Positions 19,197 to 28,361 of a stretch of 64,000 bases of DNA are shown one piece after another. The stretch's first letter is position 1. The number at the start of each line of letters is the position of its first letter. Made by a program: the position numbers and the translations under genes. The stretch is from Streptomyces sp. 1222.5 (lineage in GTDB: Bacteria; Actinomycetota; Actinomycetes; Streptomycetales; Streptomycetaceae). Under the pieces are notes generated by a model. It saw only the letters and a program-made list of their open reading frames with translations. It did no database searches and was not told where the DNA came from. Location of the stretch: contig NZ_FNSZ01000001.1 of the NCBI RefSeq assembly GCF_900105245.1, positions 1,798,001-1,862,000 of the forward strand. The letters run 5' to 3'.

Positions 19197-20057
19197 TCAC
19201 TTGACGGCGCCCGCCGTCAGACCGGCGACGAGATAGCGCTGCAGGAGCAGGAACCCCGCGACCACGGGCACGCTCACGACGAGCGAGGCGGCCATGATCT
19301 GGTTCCAGTAGACGTCGTTGAGGGTGGAGTAGCCCTGGAGGCCGACGGCGAGTGTGCGGGTGGTGTCGTTGGTCATGACGGACGCGAAGAGCACCTCTCC
19401 CCACGCGGTCATGAAGGCGTAGACGGCGACCGCGACGATGCCGGGGATCGCGGCCGGCACGACGATCCTGAAGAGCGCCTTGAGCGGGCCGCAGCCGTCC
19501 ACCAGGGCCGCCTCGTCCAGGTCGCGCGGCACCGAGTCGAAGTACCCGATGAGCATCCAGATCGAGAACGGCAGGGAGAAGGTGAGGTACGTCAGGATCA
19601 GCCCGCCGCGCGAGCCGAACAGGGCGATGCCGGTGGCGTTGCCGATGTTGACGTAGATGAGGAACAGAGGGAGCAGGAAGAGGATGCCGGGGAACATCTG
19701 CGTCGACAGCACGGTGACCGTGAAGACGCGCTTGCCGCGGAAGTCGTAGCGGCTGACGGCGTAGGCCGCGAACACGGCGATGACGACGGAGCAGACGGTC
19801 GCCGCGCCGGCCACGATCAGCGAGTTCGCGAAGTACTTGGCGAGCGGGACCGTCGACCAGATGTCGATGTACGGCCGGATCGTCACCTCGCTGGGCAGCC
19901 AGCGGAACTTCCCCGTGACGTCCGCGAGCGGCTTCAGCGAGCTGGAGACCATCACGTACACCGGGATCAGCACGAACCCGGAGAGCAGGACGAGGAAGAT
20001 CCGCCGGGACCACACGAACGAACGTGGTGGTGCCATCGGGGAGTTGGCGCTAGACAT
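19197..20057 (-). CDS. Sugar ABC transporter permease (MalG-type)
   Basis: The 286-residue protein has six predicted TM helices and the EAA loop [15 protein letters not shown] that contacts the ATPase. It overlaps the upstream permease gene by 8 bases. With that permease and the lipoprotein binding protein it forms a CUT1-type oligosaccharide importer. No ATPase gene lies in the locus, so it probably shares an MsiK-type ATPase encoded elsewhere, as known for Streptomyces beta-glucoside importers. Confidence 0.9.
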   Translation of the reverse strand: MSSANSPMAPPRSFVWSRRIFLVLLSGFVLIPVYVMVSSSLKPLADVTGKFRWLPSEVTIRPYIDIWSTVPLAKYFANSLIVAGAATVCSVVIAVFAAYAVSRYDFRGKRVFTVTVLSTQMFPGILFLLPLFLIYVNIGNATGIALFGSRGGLILTYLTFSLPFSIWMLIGYFDSVPRDLDEAALVDGCGPLKALFRIVVPAAIPGIVAVAVYAFMTAWGEVLFASVMTNDTTRTLAVGLQGYSTLNDVYWNQIMAASLVVSVPVVAGFLLLQRYLVAGLTAGAVK

Positions 20058-21048
20058 CGGCGGCCCTCCGTCCGCGCGAGGTGAACAGCAGGTACACGCC
20101 GGTCACGACCAGCAGGAAGAGCAGCAGCAGGACCGACATGGCGGAACCGGTGCCGAAGTTCCAGGTGACGAAGGAGGCCTGGTAGATGTGGACCGAGATG
20201 AGGTCGGCGGCCTCCGGGGCGGCCTTGCCGAACAGGACGTACGGGGTGTTGAAGTCGTTGAAGGTCCACAGGAACAGCACGAGGACCAGCACCTGGTTGA
20301 CCGGGCGCAGCGACGGCAGGGTGATACGGCGGATCTGCTGCCACATCCCGGCGCCGTCCAGGGCCGCGGCCTCGTACAGCTCCCGGGGGATGTTCTGCAG
20401 TCCCGCCATCACGATGAGGAAGGCGAACGGCCAGCCCTTCCACACCGACACGGTCAGCAGGGCGTAGAAGCTGTTGTCGCCGATCAGCCAGAAGGACGGC
20501 TGGTCGGTGAGGTGCAGCTGGTCGTGCAGGACGTGGTTCACCAGACCGTTGTCGTGCTGGAACATGAACACCCAGGTGATGACGGCCGCGTAGACCGGCA
20601 GGGCGTACGGCACCAGGAACAGGGCCCGCAGCAGACCGCGGCCGCGGAAGGTGTCCTGCATGTAGACGGCCGCCGCCGTACCGATCAGCCAGCACAGGCC
20701 GACCGACAGCAGGGTGAAGCCGACGGTGACGAAGAAGGAGTGCAGCAGGGCCTCGCCGACCGGGGCGTCGAAGTCCACGGACACCTTGTAGTTGCCGAGG
20801 CCCGACCAGGGCGCGGTGCCCCAGTCGCGGATGTAGAACTGGGTGAGCTCCTTGAAGCTCATCACGATGCCGATGACCATCGGCACCAGGTGGACCAGGA
20901 GTTCGAGCAGCAGGGCGGGCAGGAGCAGCAGATACGGCAGGGAGATCCGGCGGATCCGCCCGGTGCGGCGGCGGGGTTCGCGCGCCGCACCGGGGGACGT
21001 CTTCCGCACCGGCTCCTGCAGAGCGGTGGTGGTCATGGTCGTGCTCAC
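20050..21048 (-). CDS. Sugar ABC transporter permease (MalF-type)
   Basis: The 332-residue protein starts at GTG 21048 in a GTGA overlap with the binding-protein stop. A basic 35-residue N-terminus precedes six TM helices. The EAA loop is YEAAALDGAGMWQQIRRITLP. It is the partner of the MalG-type permease just downstream and is co-translated with the binding protein. Confidence 0.9.
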   Translation of the reverse strand: MSTTMTTTALQEPVRKTSPGAAREPRRRTGRIRRISLPYLLLLPALLLELLVHLVPMVIGIVMSFKELTQFYIRDWGTAPWSGLGNYKVSVDFDAPVGEALLHSFFVTVGFTLLSVGLCWLIGTAAAVYMQDTFRGRGLLRALFLVPYALPVYAAVITWVFMFQHDNGLVNHVLHDQLHLTDQPSFWLIGDNSFYALLTVSVWKGWPFAFLIVMAGLQNIPRELYEAAALDGAGMWQQIRRITLPSLRPVNQVLVLVLFLWTFNDFNTPYVLFGKAAPEAADLISVHIYQASFVTWNFGTGSAMSVLLLLFLLVVTGVYLLFTSRGRRAADV

Positions 21049-22361
21049 GCCTTCGGCATCTGCTGCTGGGCCTTCTCCAGCTTCGCCTTGACGGAGTCGG
21101 TGGTGACCGCCCGTCCGGCGGCGACGTCGGCGAACAGCTCCTTGACGGCCGTACCGACCGCCGTCTCGAACTGCGACTCGGACGCGACCTGCGGGAGGGC
21201 CGCGGCGCTGGTGGCGAGGGTCTGCTTGAGCACCGCGGTGGCCGGGGTGTTGAACGCCGCGTCGCTCTGGGCGGCCTTGACCGGCGGGATGGACGTGTAG
21301 GCCGTGTTGAGGGTCTTCTGTTCCTCGTCGCTGGTCATGAACTTCACGAATTTCGTGGCGCCGTCGAGGTTGTGGCTGTTCTTGAAGACGGCGATGTTGA
21401 TGCCCGCGACCATGGAGTTGGTCTGGGCGCCGGTGCCGGGGGTGCCGGACCGCACGGGCACGGGGGCGATGCCGTAGTCGTCCTCGCTCATGCCCTGGGA
21501 CTTGAGGTTGGCGGCCGCGGACTGCCAGAGCAGCATGGCCTGCTTGCCCTTGGCGAAGTCGCTGACGGACTGGTTCTGGGCGTACTCGGCGTCGCCGGTC
21601 GGGATGGCCTTGTCCTTGGCCATCAGGTCGACGTACTGCTTGACCGCGTCGACCACCTTGGGGTCGGTGAAGTCCGGTTTGCCGTCGGCGGTGAAGAAGT
21701 CGGCGCCGTGCTGCTTGGCGAAGACGAAGACGTGGTGGATGTTCTCCGACAGGTTGGAGCCCTCGGCGCCGAGCACCGACTTGCCCTCGGCCTTGATCTT
21801 CTTGCCGTCGGCGATCAGCTCGTCCCAGGTGGCGGGCGGCTTGGCGATGCCGGCGTCGGCGAAGATCTTCTTGTTGTAGTAGAGCGCGTACGCCATCGAG
21901 TAGAGCGGGACCGCGGCCGGGTCCTTGCCCTCGGCGCCGGTGGAGCCCAGCGCGGAGTCGACGAAGCGGTCCCTGCCGCCGATCTTGCCGAAGTTCTTCG
22001 CGTCCCAGGGCAGCAGCGCGCCGGTCGCCTGGAGCGAGGCGCTCCAGGTGTTGCCGATGTTCAGCACGTCCGGGCCCTGGCCGGAGGTGGTCGCCGTGAG
22101 GATGCGGTTCAGCAGGTCGGACCAGGGCACGACCTCCAGCTTCACCTTGATGCCGGTCTGCTTCTCGAACTTGTCGAGTTCGGGCTGGAGGACCTTCTTG
22201 TCCACGGCGATGCTGGCGCCCTGGTTGGAGGCCCAGTACGTCAGCGTCTTAGGCGAGTCGTCGGACCCGCCACCGCTGGACGAACCGCCTCCGCAGGCCG
22301 TGGCCGCGAGGGCGAGAGACATGGTCACGGCGCCTACGGCCGCGGCTCGGATGCTGCGCAT
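21045..22361 (-). CDS. Lipoprotein sugar-binding protein (ABC, CUT1 type)
   Basis: ATG 22361 gives 438 residues. A type II signal peptide ends in a lipobox (LAATACGGG), so the mature protein is lipid-anchored at the outer face of the membrane. The rest matches family 1 extracellular solute-binding proteins, with the NIGNTWSASL and GMSEDDYGIAPVP regions. It captures beta-glucan oligosaccharides for the two permeases that follow. The in-frame TTG at 22481 is rejected as the start because it lies in the promoter. Confidence 0.9.
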   Translation of the reverse strand: MRSIRAAAVGAVTMSLALAATACGGGSSSGGGSDDSPKTLTYWASNQGASIAVDKKVLQPELDKFEKQTGIKVKLEVVPWSDLLNRILTATTSGQGPDVLNIGNTWSASLQATGALLPWDAKNFGKIGGRDRFVDSALGSTGAEGKDPAAVPLYSMAYALYYNKKIFADAGIAKPPATWDELIADGKKIKAEGKSVLGAEGSNLSENIHHVFVFAKQHGADFFTADGKPDFTDPKVVDAVKQYVDLMAKDKAIPTGDAEYAQNQSVSDFAKGKQAMLLWQSAAANLKSQGMSEDDYGIAPVPVRSGTPGTGAQTNSMVAGINIAVFKNSHNLDGATKFVKFMTSDEEQKTLNTAYTSIPPVKAAQSDAAFNTPATAVLKQTLATSAAALPQVASESQFETAVGTAVKELFADVAAGRAVTTDSVKAKLEKAQQQMPKA

Positions 22362-22462
22362 GGCTCCTGGTGTCCCTTTCCGGGAGTCGAGAACCCCGAG
22401 GGGCGCTTTCGGGGAGCCGACACCCCGTTCGGCCCACGAAGCCCCCTCATGGCTTAATTTAG

Positions 22463-22497
22463 GACGTGAGTTAAACCTCAAGAGAAACGCACGTCAA
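22463..22497 (-). promoter_or_regulatory. Promoter and operator of the beta-glucoside ABC operon
   Basis: On the minus strand TTGACG (22497-22492) and TTAACT (22474-22469) are 17 bases apart, a near-consensus promoter. An imperfect palindrome with TGAG/CTCA ends (22467-22480) covers the -10, and GACGTG/CACGTC arms (22463-22468, 22490-22495) flank the core. The divergent ROK regulator gene begins 60 bases away and is the likely binder. Confidence 0.6.
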
Positions 22498-22558
22498 GGG
22501 ATCCGGCAGCGCCAGACGGTCCAACGGGCCGGAAAATCACGGACATTTGGGAGGCCAG

Positions 22559-23848
22559 GTGGCAGGGCTGAGCGGTCGCACGGTGCGTGACCTGCGGCGG
22601 GAGAGCCGGAGCACCGTTCTGCAACGGTTGTATGTCGACGGGCCGATGAGCCGGCACGCGCTGGGCCCGGCGACCGGTCTGAGTTCGGGCTCTGTCAGCA
22701 ACGTGGTCGCCGAACTGCTCGCCGACGGCCTGGTGGAGGAGGCCGGACTGATCGGCGCGGACGTCGGCAGGCCGCGCCGGCTGCTGCGGGTACGGCGGGA
22801 CAGCGGGCACCTGATCGGGGTGGACGTCGGCGAGACCCGGGTGCGGGTCGAGCTGTTCGACCTCGGCATGAGAGAACTCGCGCGGGCCGAAAGGCCGTTG
22901 GGGCCCCGCGGGTACGAGGTCGACGCCGTCGTCGGCCATGTCGCGGACGGCATCGGCGAGGTCCTGCGCGTCTCCGGCCTCGCCCCCGGCGAGCTGCTGG
23001 GTGTCGGCATCGGCGTGCCCGGCATCATCGAGGACGACGGTGCGGACGGAGCGGTCGTCCACGGGCAGACGATCGGCTGGGACGCGGTGCCGCTGGAACT
23101 CCTGCTCCGTCGGACGGGCCGGCTCCCCGTGCAGGTCCCGTACTTCGTCGACAACGGCGCCAAGGCGCTGGGGCAGGCGGAGATGTGGTTCGGCGCGGGG
23201 CGCGGGGCGCGCAACGCGGTGGTGGTGCTGTTCGGTTCGGGGGTCGGCGCGTGTGTCGTCGCCGAGGAGGCCGAGCAGGGGCGGGCGGTGGAGTGGGGGC
23301 ATCTGACCGTGCGGGTCGGCGGGCGCCGGTGCCGGTGCGGGGCGCGCGGCTGTCTGGAGGCGTACGCGGGCGCGGAGGCGCTGGTGGCGCGCTGGCGGGA
23401 GGCGGGCGGACGGCCGTCCGCCGGTGCCGGTGAGGAGCGGGCGCTGACCGAAATGCTGGCCGCCGCCCGCCCCGCCGACGGCCGGGAGCCGGATCCGGTG
23501 GCCGCGGCCGTACTCGCCGAGACCGCCGCGTACCTCGGCGCCGGCCTGTCCGACCTGATCAACCTCTTCCAGCCGGAACGGGTCCTGATCGGCGGCTGGG
23601 CGGGCCTCCAGCTGGGCGGCGGCTTCCTGGACGAGGTCCGGGGGCACGCCCTCGCGCACGCCCTGCGCTTTCCCGCGAGCCGGGTGGGCATCGACCTGGG
23701 CCGCCTCGGCCCGGACGCGGTCACCGTCGGCGCGGCGGTCCTCCCCCTCGCCGCGTTCTTCACCCGTGGCGGCAGACACCCGCGACCGTCCGGCGGCACG
23801 GTGCCGTCGCCGGCCTGGCGGGCGGCCCTGGACGGGAGGCTGGCCTGA
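22559..23848 (+). CDS. ROK-family transcriptional regulator
   Basis: GTG 22559 lies 4 bases after GGGAGG and gives 429 residues; a TTG 12 bases upstream overlaps that site. The N-terminal winged HTH (about 15-75, MSRHALGPATGLSSGSVSNVV) is joined to a ROK sugar-kinase-like domain. The zinc motif CRCGARGCLE and GHLTVRVGG are present, while the ATP-site motifs look weak, as in regulators rather than kinases. It is transcribed away from the beta-glucoside import operon and probably represses it until a glucoside or its phosphate binds. Confidence 0.88.
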   Translation: MAGLSGRTVRDLRRESRSTVLQRLYVDGPMSRHALGPATGLSSGSVSNVVAELLADGLVEEAGLIGADVGRPRRLLRVRRDSGHLIGVDVGETRVRVELFDLGMRELARAERPLGPRGYEVDAVVGHVADGIGEVLRVSGLAPGELLGVGIGVPGIIEDDGADGAVVHGQTIGWDAVPLELLLRRTGRLPVQVPYFVDNGAKALGQAEMWFGAGRGARNAVVVLFGSGVGACVVAEEAEQGRAVEWGHLTVRVGGRRCRCGARGCLEAYAGAEALVARWREAGGRPSAGAGEERALTEMLAAARPADGREPDPVAAAVLAETAAYLGAGLSDLINLFQPERVLIGGWAGLQLGGGFLDEVRGHALAHALRFPASRVGIDLGRLGPDAVTVGAAVLPLAAFFTRGGRHPRPSGGTVPSPAWRAALDGRLA

Positions 23849-23855
23849 CCCGGGG

Positions 23856-23885
23856 CTCTCGGGTCTCACGGGTGAGGCCCGGGAG
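23856..23885 (+). terminator. Hairpin after the ROK gene
   Basis: A 13-pair stem (with two G-T pairs) and a CGGG loop begins 8 bases after the ROK stop. The inner arms are CGGGTCTCA and TGAGGCCCG. Confidence 0.6.
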
Positions 23886-24022
23886 CGGTCACCGGAACTC
23901 CCGGCGCGGACGGCCGCGGTACCGCCGCACGCGTCGATGTGCTCAGCGCCACGTCCGCGGTGTCGGCATGGCAGGCGTGTCCACGTCAGGGAGGCGGAGC
24001 CGCGCGTCTAGCATGCTCGGCC

Positions 24023-24301
24023 ATGAACACAGTGGTGTACCTCGCACTCGTCCTCGCCGTGGTCGGCTGCGCCCTCGGCGTGGCAAGCCGGTTGGCACGG
24101 GCCGAAGGGCGTCTCGCGCGAGTCGAGCGCAAGCTCGACCTGATCATGGAGCATCTGGACCTGCGGGAGGACGTCGCGCGGATGGACGAGGTGACCGCAC
24201 TGGTACGCGAGGGCAAGAAGATCCACGCCATCAAGGTGTACCGGGAGACCACCGGCGCCGGTCTCAAGGAGGCCAAGGAAGCGGTCGACAGGCTCGGTTA
24301 G
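24023..24301 (+). CDS. Membrane-anchored protein with ribosomal L7/L12 C-terminal-like domain
   Basis: This 92-residue protein has one N-terminal TM helix (about 4-20), a short coiled segment (25-60), and a C-terminal 30-residue unit (REGKKIHAIKVYRETTGAGL, then KEAKEAVDRL) that matches the L7/L12 C-terminal domain which recruits translation GTPases. Such small TM-L7/L12-CTD proteins are widespread in actinomycetes but uncharacterised. It converges on an EF-G2-like GTPase gene, a class of protein that L7/L12 normally contacts. The pairing is suggestive only. Confidence 0.75.
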   Translation: MNTVVYLALVLAVVGCALGVASRLARAEGRLARVERKLDLIMEHLDLREDVARMDEVTALVREGKKIHAIKVYRETTGAGLKEAKEAVDRLG

Positions 24302-24310
24302 GGCCGGTGC

Positions 24311-24344
24311 GGGCGCCGGTGCGGACTTCACCGCACCGGCGCCC
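24311..24344. terminator. Bidirectional terminator hairpin
   Basis: Perfect 14-base arms GGGCGCCGGTGCGG and CCGCACCGGCGCCC with a 6-base loop sit between two convergent genes and can serve both. Confidence 0.75.
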
Positions 24345-24357
24345 CACCCCGCCCTCG

Positions 24358-26415
24358 CTACCGCACCGGCGCCTGCCGCGGTGCCGGGGCATGACCGGCC
24401 GGACGCGTCGTGAAGGTGCCCCGCCCCTGGGTGCGGCCGCGCAACCGGGTCGCGTAGCCGAACAGTTCGACCAGCGGCACGGTGGCGGTCACCGCCGTCG
24501 TGCCGCCCCGGGTCTCGGATCCGCTCACCCGGCCGCGCCGTGCGGCCAGATCGCCGAGGACAGCGCCGACCGCGTCGGCCGGCACCGTGACCGTCACCTC
24601 GGCGACCGGCTCCAGCAGGACCATCTCGCAGGCGCGCAGCGCCTCCCGCAGCCCCAGCCGGCCGGCGGTGCGGAACGCCGTGTCGGAGGAGTCCTTCACA
24701 TGCGTGGCACCGTCGGTCAGCGTGACCCGCAGCCCCGTCACCGGATGCCCGTCGAGCGGGCCCTCGGCCAGGGCGTCCCGGCACCCGGCCTCCACCGCGC
24801 GGACGTACTCCTGCGGCACCCGCCCGCCGACCACGGCGGACCGGAACACGAAACCGGTGACGCCCGCTTCGGGGTCCAGCGGCTCCACGTCGAGCACGAC
24901 ATGGGCGAACTGCCCCGCCCCACCGTCCTGTTTGACGTGCCGGAACACGAACCCGCCGACTCCGCCCACGACGGTCTCGCGGTACGCCACCCGGGGGCGG
25001 CCCACGCCGACCTCCGGCCCTCCGGCACGGCGGATCTTCTCCACCGCGACCTCCAGGTGGAGTTCGCCCATCCCCGACAGCACGGTCTGCCCGGTCTCGG
25101 TGTCCGTCCGCACCACCAGGGAGGGGTCCTCCTCCGCGAGCCTCGCCAGCGCCGACGCCAGCCGTCCGGTGTCCGTGGCGCGCCGCGCCTCGACCGCCAC
25201 GGACACCACGGGCTCGGCGGCCACGGGCGGTTCCAGGAGCAGCGGGGCGCCCGGGTCGCACAGCGTGGAGCCGGCCCTGGCCGACTTCACGCCCGCGAGT
25301 GCGACGATGTCACCGGCCACCGCCCGGTCGAGCCGGACGTGCCGATCGGCCATGACCCGCAGGATCCGTGCCACGCGCTCGGTGCGTCCGGTGCCCGGGT
25401 CCCGCACGGTGTCCCCCTTCTCGATCGTGCCCGAGTAGACGCGGACGTGGGCCAGCCGTCCCGTGGTGTGCGCGCTCACCTTGAACACCAGCCCCGCGAA
25501 CGGTGCTTCGGCATCGGTGGCCCGCCGCTCCTCGGCGCCTTCGTGGACACCGCGCACGTCGGGCACGTCCAGTGGCGACGGCAGGTAGGCCACCACCGCG
25601 TCCAGCAGCGGTTCGATGCCGCGGTCGCGGTAGGCGGAGCCGCACAGCACGACCAGGCCGTCCCCGCTGTGGGTGAGGTCGCGCAGGGCCGCGTCGAGAG
25701 TGCCGGTGGAGAGCGTCTCGCGGTCGCAGAACTCCTCCAGCGCGGCCGGATGCAGTGCGGCGACCGCCTCCTCCAGCACGCGGCGGCGCCGTGCGGCCTC
25801 CTCCCGCAACGCTTCGGGCACCGGCCCCTCCGCGGCCGTATCCGCACCGTCGGGCCAGGTCAGGGATCGCATCCGCACCAGGTCGACCACGCCCGCGAAG
25901 GCGTCCTCGGCGCCGATCGGCAACTGGACGACGAGCGGGGACGGGTGCAGCCGTTCCCGGATGGAGTCGACGGCCCGGTCGAGGTCGGCGCCCGCGCGGT
26001 CCAGCTTGTTGACGAAAGCGATCCTGGGTACGCCGTGCCGGTCGGCCTGCCGCCACACCGACTCGCTCTGCGGCTCGACGCCGGCCACGGCGTCGAACAC
26101 GGCGATCGCCCCGTCGAGGACGCGCAGCGAGCGCTCGACCTCGTCGGCGAAGTCGACGTGGCCGGGGGTGTCGATGAGGTTGATCCGGTGCCCGTCCCAG
26201 GCGCAGCTGACCGCGGCGGCGAAGATCGTGATGCCGCGGTCGCGTTCCTGCGGGTCGAAGTCGGTGACGGTGGTGCCGTCGTGCACCTCTCCCCGCTTGT
26301 GGGTGGTGCCCGTCGCGTACAGGATCCGCTCGGTGACGGTGGTCTTGCCGGCGTCGACGTGGGCGAGGATGCCGAGATTGCGGACGGCGGCGAGGGTGGT
26401 GGGGTCGGTGCGCAC
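24358..26415 (-). CDS. EF-G2-like translation GTPase
   Basis: The 685-residue protein starts at GTG 26415 and covers the full EF-G domain set. G motifs are AHVDAGKTT (G1), RGIT (G2), DTPGH (G3) and NKLD (G4). Domains II to V follow, ending in the EF-G C-terminal beta-alpha fold ([21 protein letters not shown]). It is shorter and more divergent than the housekeeping EF-G, as in Streptomyces EF-G2/FusB-type paralogues that have been linked to fusidic acid tolerance or an auxiliary translocation role. No rps or tuf genes are nearby. A leader ORF and a hairpin upstream suggest translation-dependent control. Ribosome-protection (TetM-like) function is a less likely alternative. Confidence 0.85.
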   Translation of the reverse strand: MRTDPTTLAAVRNLGILAHVDAGKTTVTERILYATGTTHKRGEVHDGTTVTDFDPQERDRGITIFAAAVSCAWDGHRINLIDTPGHVDFADEVERSLRVLDGAIAVFDAVAGVEPQSESVWRQADRHGVPRIAFVNKLDRAGADLDRAVDSIRERLHPSPLVVQLPIGAEDAFAGVVDLVRMRSLTWPDGADTAAEGPVPEALREEAARRRRVLEEAVAALHPAALEEFCDRETLSTGTLDAALRDLTHSGDGLVVLCGSAYRDRGIEPLLDAVVAYLPSPLDVPDVRGVHEGAEERRATDAEAPFAGLVFKVSAHTTGRLAHVRVYSGTIEKGDTVRDPGTGRTERVARILRVMADRHVRLDRAVAGDIVALAGVKSARAGSTLCDPGAPLLLEPPVAAEPVVSVAVEARRATDTGRLASALARLAEEDPSLVVRTDTETGQTVLSGMGELHLEVAVEKIRRAGGPEVGVGRPRVAYRETVVGGVGGFVFRHVKQDGGAGQFAHVVLDVEPLDPEAGVTGFVFRSAVVGGRVPQEYVRAVEAGCRDALAEGPLDGHPVTGLRVTLTDGATHVKDSSDTAFRTAGRLGLREALRACEMVLLEPVAEVTVTVPADAVGAVLGDLAARRGRVSGSETRGGTTAVTATVPLVELFGYATRLRGRTQGRGTFTTRPAGHAPAPRQAPVR

Positions 26416-26485
26416 GGCCCAGGGCCTTTCGGGAGGTTCTGTTGAACAGGGCGGCGCGATCTCCCGTGCGCCGGGCGGACAGGAC

Positions 26486-26508
26486 CGTACGGCGAGAACG
26501 GCCGTACG
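26486..26508 (-). promoter_or_regulatory. Hairpin in the EF-G2 leader
   Basis: Perfect 8-base arms CGTACGGC and GCCGTACG with a 7-base loop lie 43 bases after the leader ORF stop and 70 bases before the EF-G2 start. The position fits an attenuator or a structure that hides part of the leader. Confidence 0.4.
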
Positions 26509-26550
26509 AAGGTGGCGGGTCGGCCGCTTGTCGGAGCGGTCTGCCGGGTG

Positions 26551-26667
26551 TCAGCGAGGCGTCACGGGCGTCCGGTACCGGCCGCGCAGCGGGCACCGGG
26601 CGGACGAGGACACCAGAATCACCTCGGTCCGCGCAGGGGGGACGACGACGGCGGTACGGTCACGCAC
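26551..26667 (-). CDS. Putative 38-residue leader peptide upstream of EF-G2
   Basis: GTG 26667 is placed 7 bases after GAGGGGAG and opens a 38-codon frame (VRDRTAVVVPPARTEVILVS, then SSARCPLRGRYRTPVTPR) ending in TGA at 26551. It lies 135 bases upstream of the EF-G2-like gene on the same strand. Short leader ORFs with a good ribosome site commonly precede ribosome-targeted resistance or translation genes in actinomycetes and act as sensors of stalled ribosomes. Coding and regulation are inferred from position. The rest of 26668-26846 shows no gene. Confidence 0.4.
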   Translation of the reverse strand: MRDRTAVVVPPARTEVILVSSSARCPLRGRYRTPVTPR

Positions 26668-26846
26668 GGCCCGGCTCCCCTCTTCCTCACACTTCGCGGA
26701 CAGCGCCGCCGGCGGTGTCCGGTGCGGCGCGCGATGCTTCGGCGAGTGTAGGAAGAGGATCAGCCCGGCGCGTAGTGATTTTCTCCCGGCAGTACAGATG
26801 TGATCTGCGAAGTCAGCTCAAAAGAAGCCCAGTTGAGCGTTCGCCG

Positions 26847-27947
26847 CTACCTGACGGCCTGCCATCCGGCGACCGGTTCCAGGGCCCGGCCGAGTCGGTG
26901 GAGCCACTCCCCCGCGGTCCCCTCCACCCCGGGGTGCCCTTCCTGGAACGCGGCCCACTCCACGTCCCATCCGGCCACCGCGTCCGGACGAAGGGCGTCC
27001 GTGACAGGGTCCGCCGTCAAGCGGAAGACCTTCCGCAGCAGACGTGGTGACGGCAAGGCGCCCGTCGCCTCGGCGAGGAGCACCGCGTCGTACAGGTCCT
27101 TGCCCCGGGCCCGGCCGCCGTCCCTGGTGTCGGTGTGCAGCCACAGCAGCTTCCAGGCCAGGGACAGCTCCCGGCTCGCGGTCCGCACCGGCACCGGACG
27201 CCCGCCGCGGCCCGTCGGTACGAGGGTCCACACCGGGGGCTCGGGGAGCGTTTCGTCGCGGGCGAAGTCCAGGCGCACCTCGCCGGACGGCAGGCCCTCC
27301 GCGTGCCAGGGGACGAGCAGCCGTATCCCGGGGGTGTCGTAGTGCCGGTACGTCCACGTGCCGTCCACACGGGCCCCGGCCGCGTCGAGCCGGACCCCGG
27401 GGGCCGCGCCCGGGCGCCGGGCGAGGCGCTCGAGCAGGTCCAGGTACGGCGGGCCGGTCTCCACCGCGGCCTCGTCGGGCACCCAGGACAGTCCTTCGGG
27501 AGGCAGGACCGGGCGGCGGCCGTCGGTGCCGAACTCTTCGTACGTCCACATCTCGTACCGCGCGGCCCCGTCGGCCGCCTCGGGCCACTGCTGCACGGTC
27601 TCCAGCAGGTCGAGGTACGGATACGGGTCCAGCGGGTCGGCTCCGGCGGCGTCCTCCAGCACCACCCAGTCGAGGTCGGCGGGTTCACGGGCCGCGTCTC
27701 CCACCCAGGCGGGCATGACCATGCTTCCGCGCAGGACCAGGCTGCCGCTCCAGGGGGCGTCGGCGACGAGGGCCAGCACATGGTCGAGCGCGGCCCGGCG
27801 CACCGCGGCCGCCGACAGCGGCGGACAGCCCCCGGCCACCGTCGGGAACGGGTCGTCGGGCCCGCTGTCACCTGGTTCTGGGATCACGCGGCCGACCGTA
27901 GCGCGGGCCACTGACAAGCTCGGGATCACCGGTTCGCGGGCCGGCAT
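26847..27947 (-). CDS. AbiEii/AbiGii-like nucleotidyltransferase
   Basis: ATG 27947 gives 366 residues; GTG starts at 28001 and 27887 are also in frame. The nucleotidyltransferase signature is clear: VLRGSMVMPAWVGD followed by EPADLDWVV (GS and DxD metal ligands), and a C-terminal helix pair with LAWKLLWLHTDTRDGG and RGKDLYDAVLLAE, typical of AbiEii-type toxins. These transfer nucleotides to tRNA or other targets and act in abortive phage defence, usually with an AbiEi antitoxin. No AbiEi-like gene lies beside it, so it is either an orphan, controlled differently, or a housekeeping relative. Confidence 0.7.
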   Translation of the reverse strand: MPAREPVIPSLSVARATVGRVIPEPGDSGPDDPFPTVAGGCPPLSAAAVRRAALDHVLALVADAPWSGSLVLRGSMVMPAWVGDAAREPADLDWVVLEDAAGADPLDPYPYLDLLETVQQWPEAADGAARYEMWTYEEFGTDGRRPVLPPEGLSWVPDEAAVETGPPYLDLLERLARRPGAAPGVRLDAAGARVDGTWTYRHYDTPGIRLLVPWHAEGLPSGEVRLDFARDETLPEPPVWTLVPTGRGGRPVPVRTASRELSLAWKLLWLHTDTRDGGRARGKDLYDAVLLAEATGALPSPRLLRKVFRLTADPVTDALRPDAVAGWDVEWAAFQEGHPGVEGTAGEWLHRLGRALEPVAGWQAVR

Positions 27948-28084
27948 CCGAGGCGCGCTCGTATGCTGTTGATGTACGGAGTTCACAACAATTCCGTCCA
28001 CATGAGGGGACTTGCCCTGCCCGCGGCCGCCAACGGGACATAGGCTCGACGGGACAGGGGCGACGGTCGGGAGGGGGACCGCTC

Positions 28085-28153
28085 ATGCGGAAGGTGAAGG
28101 TCGCGTACGGACAGGCCGGGGATCGTTCGCCAGGACGTCCGCGGCTGCTCTGA
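28085..28153 (+). CDS. Possible 22-residue upstream ORF
   Basis: ATG 28085 follows GGGAGGGGGACCGCTC closely and opens a 22-codon frame (MRKVKVAYGQAGDRSPGRPR, then LL) ending at TGA 28151. It precedes the transmembrane kinase gene by 208 bases. No other gene is evident in 27948-28361. The strong ribosome site is the only support. Confidence 0.25.
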   Translation: MRKVKVAYGQAGDRSPGRPRLL

Positions 28154-28361
28154 CGATCCGTGCGCCGGCCGGTGAGCGCCCTTCGCGGCGGCACACCGGG
28201 AGTCGCACTCCCGCACGCCTTGCCCGGCCGGTACGCCGGCCCGGGGGAAGGCGCTCCGCCGCGCGGCCCGAGACGGCCCCGGACCCCGTACGTCTGTCCG
28301 CCGGCCGCGCGCGGCGCCGCCGCCCCACCTCAGGCCATCACCCAGTTCAAGGAAGTACTTC

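Noticed and set aside
22361..22481. Upstream TTG start for the sugar-binding lipoprotein
   Set aside because: It begins inside the -35/-10 promoter and would bury the lipobox signal peptide 40 residues from the N-terminus.
23872..26445. 857-codon open frame on the plus strand over the EF-G2 gene
   Set aside because: It is the antisense shadow of the minus-strand EF-G2 gene; no domain or ribosome site, with composition typical of high-GC shadows.
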